Shown here in pieces: positions 45,623 through 53,594 of a DNA stretch of 64,000 nucleotides. Within the stretch, counting starts at the first letter, position 1, and each line of letters starts with the position of its first letter. A program made the translations under genes and the position numbers. The notes below the pieces were generated by a model. The model did no database searches. It was not told where the DNA came from and saw only the letters and a program-made list of their open reading frames with translations. This stretch comes from Pedobacter antarcticus (GTDB taxonomy: Bacteria > Bacteroidota > Bacteroidia > Sphingobacteriales > Sphingobacteriaceae), in assembly GCF_900112985.1 (NCBI RefSeq), contig NZ_FONS01000005.1, positions 186,001 to 250,000 of the forward strand, in the 5' to 3' direction.

Positions 45623-46231
45623 ATGATCAAAGTTGGCCTTATCGATTTAAATCTGCAATGCAGATCCAGGATAAAAAGCTTACTGGAACTTCAACATAAC
45701 CAGCATTTCCGGGTTACACTGGACGTTGGAACGACAGATGAGCTCAAAACTGTAAAGCCGGCGCTAGGACCGGATGTAATCCTACTTGATATATCCTGTG
45801 GGGGCGCTGCAGTGATTCCTTATATCTATGCGCGTTTTCCTCAAACTCATATTATTGTTTATAGCGATATTAAAGATCAGGAAAGTGTGCTGGAATGCGT
45901 AAGGGTGGGGGCTATGGGTTACCTCCTTAAAGAAACCAGCATCGCTGATGTTGCTGCATCCATAGTTGTTACCTATGAAGGAGGCTCGGTGTTCAGTCCA
46001 TCTGTATCACGGTTAGTGGTGAAACAAATACAACAGAGTCTGGATTATCAGGCAAATTTAAGCCGTAGGGAAAGGCAAATTGTCGATGGATTGAGAAATG
46101 GACTGAGCTACAAGCTAATTGGTTATAAATATGGTATTTCTCTTGATACCGTTCGTCAGTATATCAAAAGAACTTATAAGAAACTTAACATAAACAGCAA
46201 GGGCGAGCTCCTCGCACACTACCGTTCCTGA
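45623..46231 (+). CDS. LuxR/NarL-type response regulator
   Basis: 202 residues. Receiver (about 1-120): LIDLN at the N-terminus keeps only one acidic residue (D8) where a D-D pair is usual, phospho-acceptor D56 in VILLDIS, K103 in GYLLKETS. The C-terminal LuxR HTH is at about 143-198 (LSRRERQIVDGLRNGLSYKLIGYKYGIS-type spacing, DTVRQYIKRTYKKLNINSKGELL). The weakened acidic pocket suggests altered phosphorylation control. It lies only 54 bases before the 955-residue outer-membrane gene, so it may control the pilus-like locus. Confidence 0.9.
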   Translation: MIKVGLIDLNLQCRSRIKSLLELQHNQHFRVTLDVGTTDELKTVKPALGPDVILLDISCGGAAVIPYIYARFPQTHIIVYSDIKDQESVLECVRVGAMGYLLKETSIADVAASIVVTYEGGSVFSPSVSRLVVKQIQQSLDYQANLSRRERQIVDGLRNGLSYKLIGYKYGISLDTVRQYIKRTYKKLNINSKGELLAHYRS

Positions 46232-46285
46232 CGGGTAGGCATTTTAGTTTGCTGTAAATGTTGGTTTTGCGTTGACGGTTCTTTG

Positions 46286-49153
46286 ATGATGAAAGGTTTC
46301 GCTAAAACAAAAATCCTTCTGTTTATTTTGCTTTTTAGCGGGTTGTACGGCTCCGCACAAGTGAAATATGCTTTTTTGAGAGATACAATCAGTATACAGA
46401 GTGATCAAACCTTCACGAATTTTTTAAATGTTCATAATGAGAGTGGTCAGCGGACAGTACTTTATTACGACCGGCCGAATTCTAATTTGCCAAAGGCTCT
46501 TATTGGCTTACCGGACAGTCTGGTGCTACAGGCTGGTGAAGCCAAAAAATACCCGCTGAAATTTCTGGCCAACCGGCAGACAATCCGACAAAATCTGCAA
46601 TCTTTCATCATAAGTCTACGCAGTGCGGCTCCATCTGATAAATCTTTAATGCAATCCGATGCTAGTTTTTACACGCAGCTTACGGACGCAGAGGGCTTAA
46701 GCTTAGGGCTCGAACAGGATGAGGTTTACCTTAGTCAGCTAAATGACCGTGCGCAGGTTATGGTGCGACTAGTCAATCACGGATATGTTCCGCTTACTTT
46801 TACTTTGAATCTTAGTGGTGTTCCTGATGGCCTGGAGTTCACAGGACAGACTATGCGTATGACTCTTGAACCTGGCGAACAACAGATCTTGCCTTTTGAG
46901 GCTGCCTACCGAACTAACTTTAAACGCTCAGAGGATTTTATTGTGACTATTAAAGCAATAGATGATCTTGGAAATCAATTAGCTGTTAAGATGCTAAAAG
47001 TATTCAGTATCACGAGCTCCAGAAACCTGGGGCAGTTCAGTACGCTATTATCTAATCCTCCTAATTCGGTGTCACTTCTATATGGTAACCTTAATGGTAG
47101 TTCTGATTATTTTCAGTTCCGTACAAATGGTAAAACTGTGGTTAATGGTAGTTCCACCCTGGAATACAGATTGAACATGGATCGTTATAGCCAGCAGGAT
47201 AGTAAAACGGTAAATGTTTATGATTCTTATTTGGATTATCAGACTAAAACCTGGGGCATAAAAGCAGGCTCTATTTACGAAAGCTCTGATTTTCAGTTGT
47301 ATGGACGGGGTCTGAAAGTCAATATGCGTGTAGCACAAAGCGGTGTTCTATCGGCAATGGCATTGGAAAACAATTATCTTCTTTTTAACGGCAATAATTT
47401 CAACAGGCAGGGGGCACGGATTCTAGGTGCAGATTATCAGGAGAACAGTCCGGGCAATAATTTGCGAAAGGCTTCATATATCTATAGCAACGATCGTTAT
47501 ACCGGTTTAAATGCTCATCAGATCGGATTTCGGTCTGACTTTATCTTATCTGGACAAGAGAGATTAGCCTTACAGGCTGCTTATACGGTTGAACATAATT
47601 TTATAAAAAATACTAAAGCCCAGCAGGGTGCTTCCGGAGGATTTAATTACCGGCGTCAAACTGATAATATTAATATCTCTTTTAATAGTTTTTACAGTAC
47701 ACCATATTTTACGGGTTTACAGCGTGGTTTGTTTTTTAGTGATCTGCGAGCAGACTGGAAGTTAGACCAGGAGGGTAACAAAAGCTTATATGTTTTTGGT
47801 AACGCAATGATTAACCGGCCTAAATTTCAACCGCAAGAAGGAATACTAATGTTTAGGGATTTTAAAAATGCAATTTATAACTACGGACTGGGCTATCAAA
47901 TCCGCAAAGGGTCCGTTTATACGAATTTTAGTCCTTACCTGATGAGGCAAAGTTTGCAGACTAGTGGATATGAATATAAAAATCCGGAAAATACAGACTG
48001 GGATGCTTCTTCTATCCGTATGAAATTGTTAACGGGCTATACAGGCGGATTATATAATGTTAGTGTAAATGCCGATTATGGTTACACTTATCTCAATACG
48101 TCGGGAAATCCGGTGGCACCTTTTCATTCATTGAAAATCAACGCATCTTACTCAATGCCCCTGCTTGGGTTTACAGGTACCATGCAGATTAACCCTTATT
48201 ATCTGACAGATGTACTTAATATTGGTAACCAAACGAAATACAGAATGTATAATTTCGGACCGAATGTTCGCATTTATGCCTGGGAGCGGAAATTAGAATT
48301 CGCCCTCTCTGCATTATATAATTATTATGGGTATACACACAATAATAATTACACAACTAACGCTTTTGCAAAGTATGAGCTTAAAAACAACTGGATAATC
48401 ACAGCCGAGATGCAATATGCTGTAAACAGGCAGCGGATTTTCAGACAGGAATATGCATCGGCTGGAGGAGAGCGGTTAGACTTGGAAAATCCTGTGGAAA
48501 ACTATGTGAATAACTTTAATGTTGACTACCGGCAGTTGAGATTTGGAGTACAGAAAAAATTTGGAAGATCTATTAACACTGCTTTAAGAAAGCTAAAATT
48601 AAATTATTTTGAGGATCATAATGGAAATGGAATCAGAGAGAATGACGAACCTTATGTTTCTGGATTAATCGTGAAAATTAATGGAGAAAGTGCACAAACG
48701 GACAGAAAAGGGCATGTTGAGTTCGGTGTTGAAGAAAAAATACGTTACGTAATTAGCGTAAATAATACTAAAGGATGGAGTTTGCAGGAGCCAACAATCG
48801 TATTTACTGATAAAAATAAGAGCTTGCAGATACCTCTTGTAAAAACACAGGCTTTGCAAGGCAAGTTAGTCGTGAAGAAAAATAAATATGTGGATAACTT
48901 TCCTGTGCTTGCTGGAATAAAGGTGAGTGCAACTGATCCATTCGGGCGTGTTCATCAAACCTATACGGACGACCGGGGTAATTTTATATTCTACCTGCCT
49001 AGAAATAAATATATGGTCTCTATTGAAACGAAGGGTCTACCTTTTTCTATTGAAAACGCGGCTGAAGAGGTTACGTTAAAAGGATCACCATTGGATATAC
49101 TCACTTTCATTTATACTGATGAACGCCGAAAGATAGGTGTGACGCGTTTTTAG
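46286..49153 (+). CDS. Large outer-membrane usher-like protein with Ig-like ends
   Basis: 955 residues from ATG 46286; an upstream TTG (46283) is less likely. Signal peptide about 1-24. Residues about 26-130 and 137-245 are two Ig-like beta-sandwiches with chaperone-like logic (LPDSLVLQAGEAKKYPLKF; VRLVNHGYVPLTFTLNLSG, LEPGEQQILPF). Residues about 250-770 are a long series of amphipathic strands, a beta-barrel of usher size. The C-terminal 186 residues hold a calcium-loop-like EDHNGNGIRENDEP (about 776-789) and carboxypeptidase-regulatory-like sandwiches (YTDDRGNFIFYLPRNKYMVSI). Together with the neighbouring PapD-like chaperone and pilin-like genes it is a good candidate for the assembly channel. 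It has no recognised PapC motif, so this is inference. Confidence 0.62.
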   Translation: MMKGFAKTKILLFILLFSGLYGSAQVKYAFLRDTISIQSDQTFTNFLNVHNESGQRTVLYYDRPNSNLPKALIGLPDSLVLQAGEAKKYPLKFLANRQTIRQNLQSFIISLRSAAPSDKSLMQSDASFYTQLTDAEGLSLGLEQDEVYLSQLNDRAQVMVRLVNHGYVPLTFTLNLSGVPDGLEFTGQTMRMTLEPGEQQILPFEAAYRTNFKRSEDFIVTIKAIDDLGNQLAVKMLKVFSITSSRNLGQFSTLLSNPPNSVSLLYGNLNGSSDYFQFRTNGKTVVNGSSTLEYRLNMDRYSQQDSKTVNVYDSYLDYQTKTWGIKAGSIYESSDFQLYGRGLKVNMRVAQSGVLSAMALENNYLLFNGNNFNRQGARILGADYQENSPGNNLRKASYIYSNDRYTGLNAHQIGFRSDFILSGQERLALQAAYTVEHNFIKNTKAQQGASGGFNYRRQTDNINISFNSFYSTPYFTGLQRGLFFSDLRADWKLDQEGNKSLYVFGNAMINRPKFQPQEGILMFRDFKNAIYNYGLGYQIRKGSVYTNFSPYLMRQSLQTSGYEYKNPENTDWDASSIRMKLLTGYTGGLYNVSVNADYGYTYLNTSGNPVAPFHSLKINASYSMPLLGFTGTMQINPYYLTDVLNIGNQTKYRMYNFGPNVRIYAWERKLEFALSALYNYYGYTHNNNYTTNAFAKYELKNNWIITAEMQYAVNRQRIFRQEYASAGGERLDLENPVENYVNNFNVDYRQLRFGVQKKFGRSINTALRKLKLNYFEDHNGNGIRENDEPYVSGLIVKINGESAQTDRKGHVEFGVEEKIRYVISVNNTKGWSLQEPTIVFTDKNKSLQIPLVKTQALQGKLVVKKNKYVDNFPVLAGIKVSATDPFGRVHQTYTDDRGNFIFYLPRNKYMVSIETKGLPFSIENAAEEVTLKGSPLDILTFIYTDERRKIGVTRF

Positions 49154-49179
49154 TCAGGCAATAAACTATATCTGAGATT

Positions 49180-50580
49180 CTAGGGAGCGACAATTGTGTA
49201 AGTGACTGTTGTCGTATAATCGCCGCCTGCTTTATTGAGGAGCTGTGCAGCCTGCGCAGATGGAATACTGTATTTGATACTAAGAAGGCGGTCTATGGCA
49301 GGTGCTGAAGCATTCATTAGTTTTTGAGCCGTGGCCGATAATATGATGGGCGTTATACCCGACTGACCTGATGCTCCCTCTATCCTGATAAGATTTACCG
49401 GTAAGGTATTACCCGAGGTAGATGTGAGCGTAGCTCCGGAAGCTTTAACAGTAATATCGTAAGGAACAGTACTGCTGACCCTCAGATGATTGGTCATTGT
49501 TACGCTAACTCCATTTTTATAGTCATTAGCACTGCCAAAAATAAGTTTGACGGCAGGTTGAGATATAATAAGTTCTGACATGCTTGCGACGTTAACCGTT
49601 GCATTGCCCGATACTGAAGCCGTTGTTGATTCATTTGTTGTCACCGGAGGTATTGAATATGTTATCGGGAGGGTATAGATTCCTGCCTGAATAAAATTAG
49701 TCTTCAAATTGGCTGCAGTAATCGTATAGGCAGGGGCATTTAGATTTTTGTTGCCGATTGGAACAACTACGTTTGTCGCGACGTTCTGATCGGCAGTATT
49801 TGGATTGACGGCAGTAAACGTCGGGATCTTAACATTAAGCAATGTGGAGGCATTCACGGGGACAGGCAGGTTCGGGTAAGTTTTATTGAAACTAAAGTTG
49901 GCAGCGGTACTTTTAAGTCGAATATTAGTATTGACGGTTGTAAAATAATTTAAGTTGCCATTTGCAGTAACGCCTGTTGACCTGAATTGATCTAAGGTGT
50001 TGACGTTTAAGGCGATGTCCGCTGATGTAGTTTCCATGGTAATAAAAGGAGGAACGACAATATTAATCAATTGATTTGGAGTGCCAATTGAACCCAGAAG
50101 ACCTGCTAACGAAAAAACAATTGTGTTCGAAAAGGTCCCGGCATGCCATGCATACCCCCCAATTTGAACCCTGTAGTTACTTTTGATAGGTCCGGGAGAT
50201 ACGCTCGCAAGCCCTCCGTAAATTGACTTGGTCTCCGTATTGGAAGGAAATTGTTCAACGCTTGAACCCAATAATATGAGTGTACCTATGCTATAAATTT
50301 TTACGAAAAAACGCGAGAGTGGTACTGCAGGGATACTTGTAGCGCCGCTTGATATTGGGAAGTTAGCAAGATTCGATTTTATATTTATATTGGGAACCAG
50401 ACTTAGCAGACCGTTAAGAGAAGGTCCGCCAATAGCCTCTGCTGTATAGTCTGATTGTGTGCGGATACTAGATTCAGGAAGATTAATTGTTACCTGTGCT
50501 ATCGCCGTACTTGTCAGCATAAGGCTGTATATAAGGCTAAGGAGTGTATATAATTTCTTTTTCAGCAACTTTAAGATCAT
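49180..50580 (-). CDS. Secreted two-domain adhesin-like protein with C-terminal pilin-like module
   Basis: 466 residues from ATG 50580; an upstream ATG at 50595 is possible. Signal peptide (basic LKLLKKKLYT, core LLSLIYSLMLTSTAIA). The N-terminal about 290 residues are beta-rich and Ser/Thr/Asn-rich (VPNINIKSNLANFPISSGAT, SLAGLLGSIGTPNQLIN). The last about 160 residues align with the whole of the 178-residue subunit at 51349: both have an N/V-N-H-x-x-V-x-S block, an SATAQKL/LDQTLAQL block, YSIPSAQAAQLL/YNIPTSASQAL and a final DYTTxVxYT strand. That arrangement is the classic tip-adhesin plan. The gene overlaps the chaperone gene by 44 bases and converges on the usher-like gene. Ligand unknown. 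Confidence 0.6.
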   Translation of the reverse strand: MILKLLKKKLYTLLSLIYSLMLTSTAIAQVTINLPESSIRTQSDYTAEAIGGPSLNGLLSLVPNINIKSNLANFPISSGATSIPAVPLSRFFVKIYSIGTLILLGSSVEQFPSNTETKSIYGGLASVSPGPIKSNYRVQIGGYAWHAGTFSNTIVFSLAGLLGSIGTPNQLINIVVPPFITMETTSADIALNVNTLDQFRSTGVTANGNLNYFTTVNTNIRLKSTAANFSFNKTYPNLPVPVNASTLLNVKIPTFTAVNPNTADQNVATNVVVPIGNKNLNAPAYTITAANLKTNFIQAGIYTLPITYSIPPVTTNESTTASVSGNATVNVASMSELIISQPAVKLIFGSANDYKNGVSVTMTNHLRVSSTVPYDITVKASGATLTSTSGNTLPVNLIRIEGASGQSGITPIILSATAQKLMNASAPAIDRLLSIKYSIPSAQAAQLLNKAGGDYTTTVTYTIVAP

Positions 50581-51343
50581 AAGATTTTCCGGCATCTAGT
50601 AAGGCTACGGCCAAGTAGTTTCCTTTTAGGTTTGTAGGTAATTCTATATATACCCATTGCGTTGCCTCAGGTAACATCGCCAATGGGACAGCAGCTATCT
50701 TGATTTCTTCTCCTGTCTCCTTATTCGTCAATTCCATTCGCACGAAAGCATCTTTATTAATTGCTCCGGTATTATGAATTTTTAAAGCAACTTTTCTGAC
50801 TTTAGAGTCGGACTTCAAACCGAAATCTTGAAAATCAATAAACTCCAGATCGCCATGATTTAATGCAGGCGGTATGTAATAGAGCTGAACTCCTACTTCC
50901 ATTAATACGTTTATACCAATTTTTTTATTAGGGTCATTGTTTTTCTCCTGGGGTGCAATCTGCGTAAAGAACAGCATACTGTTAGTCGTCGCCCTGGCGT
51001 CATTGGGAACATGCATAGTAAGTGCAGCCTGTATAGTTTCTCCAGGGCCAATTGTCACTGTGTTTGTAGTTAGTGAAACCCAGTTTGAATTGGAGTTTGG
51101 TTTTGTTCCGGATGCGTAGTAAATTTTAGTTCCCGTACTGTCCCGATCCCAATCTTGTAACCTGGTGTTAAAGGACAGTTGCTGATCGGAAGAGTTACTG
51201 ATATTAATGGTAGTACTAAGTGTTTCTCCCGGATTACCTGTTAAAAATATACGGGCCGGGGAAATTGAAAAGCCCTGTGCACTGCTATCCAAAGCGGACG
51301 CAAGCACAAGGCCAATACTTGAAAGCAGTTTGAATAATTTCAT
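50537..51343 (-). CDS. PapD-like periplasmic pilus chaperone
   Basis: 268 residues. Signal peptide about 1-22 (core LLSSIGLVLASALD), then FSISPARIFLTGNPGETLSTTINISNSS, which matches the first strand of PapD-like proteins with the conserved arginine (about R28). WVSLTTNTVTIGPGETIQAALTMHVPNDA corresponds to the G1/F1 region, and MLFFTQIAP to the following strand. A second Ig-like domain covers about 150-265 (LNHGDLEFIDFQDFGL, RKVALKIHNTGAINKDAFVRM). This two-domain plan is that of fimbrial chaperones, which hold subunits by donor-strand complementation. It starts five bases after the pilin-like gene stop and overlaps the adhesin. A general secreted Ig-like protein is the alternative. Confidence 0.65.
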   Translation of the reverse strand: MKLFKLLSSIGLVLASALDSSAQGFSISPARIFLTGNPGETLSTTINISNSSDQQLSFNTRLQDWDRDSTGTKIYYASGTKPNSNSNWVSLTTNTVTIGPGETIQAALTMHVPNDARATTNSMLFFTQIAPQEKNNDPNKKIGINVLMEVGVQLYYIPPALNHGDLEFIDFQDFGLKSDSKVRKVALKIHNTGAINKDAFVRMELTNKETGEEIKIAAVPLAMLPEATQWVYIELPTNLKGNYLAVALLDAGKSYDLKVAEKEIIYTP

Positions 51344-51348
51344 TGAAA

Positions 51349-51885
51349 CTATAACTGCGTTACCGTATAAAGTACGTTGGTAGTATAATCTGTAGCGGCT
51401 GCGGTAATTAAAGCCTGAGAAGCAGATGTTGGAATGTTATAATTAATATCAAATTCTGTTCCTGTAGATGCCGGTGCAGTAGCAACCAGTTGAGCCAGAG
51501 TTTGGTCTAATGCCACAGTAGTTGTTCCTGTAACTGCAGGTCTGGCTGCTGTTACAGATATTTGGACGGTACTTAATGGTACAACTGAAGTACCTGTCGC
51601 CGGAGTAAAAGGAGCGTCTGCATTTACCCCTAATGTATAAGCTCTGTTACTAACTACCGTGAAATGATTTACTTTAGGAACATTCGGGCTTGAATTGAAA
51701 CTCGCAGCAGAATTGTATTCAAACAATACGGCCGGGGTTCCGCCTAATGTGATAGAGATTGCGTCCTCAATTGAAATTGTAAGCGCTACTGGTCCAGAGG
51801 TCGCAGTTTGTTGCGCTTTGGAGTTGATGCTGCACAGTGTAAAAGCTATCGCAATGACAAAGGATGATAAGTACATTTTTTTCAT
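51349..51885 (-). CDS. Small secreted pilin-like major subunit
   Basis: 178 residues. Signal peptide (core SFVIAIAFTLCSI, cut near A24-Q25). The mature part is beta-rich and Thr/Ala/Val-rich, without cysteine. It begins SGPVALTISIEDAISITLGG, and ends IPTSASQALITAAATDYTTN followed by VLYTVTQL; the same ending type is in the adhesin-like protein and recalls spore-coat-U-like/archaic pilins, whose last strand ends in Y-x-D/T-T-V-x-V-T. It is first in the minus-strand set before chaperone and adhesin, consistent with a major subunit made in excess. No Sec/lipobox cysteine, so it is not a Type V (FimA/Mfa1-like) lipoprotein pilin. Confidence 0.6.
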   Translation of the reverse strand: MKKMYLSSFVIAIAFTLCSINSKAQQTATSGPVALTISIEDAISITLGGTPAVLFEYNSAASFNSSPNVPKVNHFTVVSNRAYTLGVNADAPFTPATGTSVVPLSTVQISVTAARPAVTGTTTVALDQTLAQLVATAPASTGTEFDINYNIPTSASQALITAAATDYTTNVLYTVTQL

Positions 51886-51904
51886 AGGAAATATTATTTA
51901 CCTA

Positions 51905-51912
51905 CAAATTTA
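51905..51912 (-). promoter_or_regulatory. Candidate -7 element of the pilin-like operon
   Basis: Minus-strand TAAATTTG, an exact TAnnTTTG match, lies 20 bases before the ATG of the pilin-like gene in a 73-base gap. A -33 TTTG partner is not seen. Confidence 0.33.
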
Positions 51913-51958
51913 ATCAATTGCAATATTCTCAGTTGGGCGTTAAAGACACATTTTGATG

Positions 51959-52759
51959 TTACATATCGAATAAGGAAGGAAGCGTAATTTTGAAAGTAGT
52001 TCCTTGATTTACACAGCTTTCTACTTCAATTGTGCCTTTTAAGGACTCAATTTGAGTTTTAGTAATATAAAGGCCTATTCCTTTTCCTTCGACGTGTGTA
52101 TGAAAACGTTGATTAAGCCCGAATATATTATCCTTATGTTTTTCCATATCAATTCCAACTCCATTGTCTGAAAAAGTTATAATAACTTCTTTACCTGGGC
52201 CGCAGATAGATGTTATTGATACTTCAAGTAACCTTTCAGGATGGGCATATTTAATCGAATTCGATATCAGATTATTTAATACACTTTCCATATAACTTTT
52301 GGTAAAATGTATTGTATCACATTGAAAGTCAGTGTGTATAATAATTCCCAATGTGTGGATTTGTTTGGTGAAATCAAGACATACTTTTCCGAAAGAATCT
52401 GATATACTAACTAACTCGGCTTGTTGAATAGGGGTGTTTTGCGCACTGAGCATGTGTACCAGATCTTCGATTGTTTCATCCAGATGTTGAGTGGAATCGC
52501 CGAAAAGTTGAATAATAGCCCTGTTATATTCGTCTAATAAATCAAAATTAAGCAAGTCAAGAAGCCCCCGAAGGTTCTTTAATGGTACCCTGAGGTTATG
52601 GGAAGTGATGTAAACAAATTGGTTCAGGTATTGATTCCTGGTGGTTAGCTCCCGAATAAGCTGGTCTTTTACACTGTCTTGATTTGCTCTGGATTTAAAT
52701 TCCCTGAAGTTTACAGCCAGCAGGGAGAGATCGGTGTGGTTGATATTAGGGTTATTCAT
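51959..52759 (-). CDS. Transmitter-only histidine kinase
   Basis: 266 residues: HisKA with H54 in YITSHNLRVPLKNLRGLLDL and HATPase_c with SNSIKY (N box), SDNGVGIDM (G1), GKGIGLYITKTQ (G2). No PAS, GAF or TM domain precedes it; the N-terminal 45 residues are a short coiled segment. It is closely similar to the transmitter at 42113. Lying 58 bases after the PRC-barrel-like gene and after the catalase/ankyrin genes, it may be the last gene of a stress-response array; input must come from a separate protein. No receiver is adjacent. Confidence 0.92.
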   Translation of the reverse strand: MNNPNINHTDLSLLAVNFREFKSRANQDSVKDQLIRELTTRNQYLNQFVYITSHNLRVPLKNLRGLLDLLNFDLLDEYNRAIIQLFGDSTQHLDETIEDLVHMLSAQNTPIQQAELVSISDSFGKVCLDFTKQIHTLGIIIHTDFQCDTIHFTKSYMESVLNNLISNSIKYAHPERLLEVSITSICGPGKEVIITFSDNGVGIDMEKHKDNIFGLNQRFHTHVEGKGIGLYITKTQIESLKGTIEVESCVNQGTTFKITLPSLFDM

Positions 52760-52817
52760 ACCTTTATTGAGGCAAACATCTTGCCACCTGAGAGCCCCAA
52801 TCTCAAGATAAATTCTT

Positions 52818-53444
52818 TTAGCAGCGATCTAACCATTCATTTAACTGACCAGCTTCCGCTTCATTTCTTGCCGCTACACTTAGTATATACTCATCTCTTG
52901 AACCATCTCCCAGAAATTCCGTATTGGTATTACCCATCAAATCAGTGACGCTGTTTAATGGATTGAAAGGTGTCACCCGGATCGAAGATGGTGATACGTT
53001 TTTCTCCAGTAGAAACTTAACAGCCGCTTCTGCAGTTGCCTCTTCATTATATGTTCTGGTAATTAATTGATAAGGTGTGTTTTCAGAAGATAAGGGTATA
53101 CGAACCGGTTTTCCAGGTTCATATCCTGGTAATTCATCAAGATAAACGGCAGATACCGATTCTAGTATTACCCTGCTAGTTTGTTCGTCTAATAAAATCG
53201 AATCTACAGGATAACAAATTGATCTTGAAACTGCAGCCCATTCGTTGTCACTGAGATCAAGGACCAAATACCGGACTATCGACTCTGTCGTACTAATTAG
53301 TAATTCGGTAACAACCCCGACGAAAGATTCGTCGGGGCTGAAAGCTTTCCAACCGATAATATCTGGTTGTCCATCACGAATTTCGTATTCACTTTTACTG
53401 ATTTCGAGTAATTGAACCAGTTCCGGATGCTGACCCTGTTCCAT
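52818..53444 (-). CDS. PRC-barrel-like domain protein
   Basis: 208 residues, soluble. Residues about 22-95 resemble a PRC barrel (DIIGWKAFSPDESFVGVVTE, VRYLVLDLSDNEWAAVSRSI, YPVDSILLDEQTSRVIL), a small beta-barrel used for ribosome maturation or stress proteins. The remainder is helical, with TEAAVKFLLEKNVSPSSIRV-like and SVTDLMGNTNTEFLGDGSRD segments and no known fold. In a same-strand array with catalase, an ankyrin protein, a 36-residue membrane peptide and a kinase. The PRC call is tentative. Confidence 0.6.
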   Translation of the reverse strand: MEQGQHPELVQLLEISKSEYEIRDGQPDIIGWKAFSPDESFVGVVTELLISTTESIVRYLVLDLSDNEWAAVSRSICYPVDSILLDEQTSRVILESVSAVYLDELPGYEPGKPVRIPLSSENTPYQLITRTYNEEATAEAAVKFLLEKNVSPSSIRVTPFNPLNSVTDLMGNTNTEFLGDGSRDEYILSVAARNEAEAGQLNEWLDRC

Positions 53445-53455
53445 AGTTTCTGGTG

Positions 53456-53566
53456 TTAAAAATTTCTGCTGTAAAAGTAAAAGACGAATAAACCGATAAA
53501 AATTATGGCCATCAGCCAGTAAAAGTATCCTCTGTATTTTTTCGGTTGGATTTCTAATCTGGTCAT
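53456..53566 (-). CDS. 36-residue single-span membrane peptide
   Basis: Small frame with ATG at 53566 and TAA at 53456. It begins MTRLEIQPKKYRGYFY and continues with a hydrophobic helix WLMAIIFIGLFVFYFY before SRNF. It lies 11 bases before the PRC-barrel-like ATG and 28 bases after the ankyrin stop, in the same strand and array, with basic residues on the N-terminal (inside-positive) side. Function unknown; a regulator or subunit of a membrane protein is possible. Confidence 0.6.
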   Translation of the reverse strand: MTRLEIQPKKYRGYFYWLMAIIFIGLFVFYFYSRNF

Positions 53567-53594
53567 GTTATTTATTTTTAAAGGATGAATTGAT

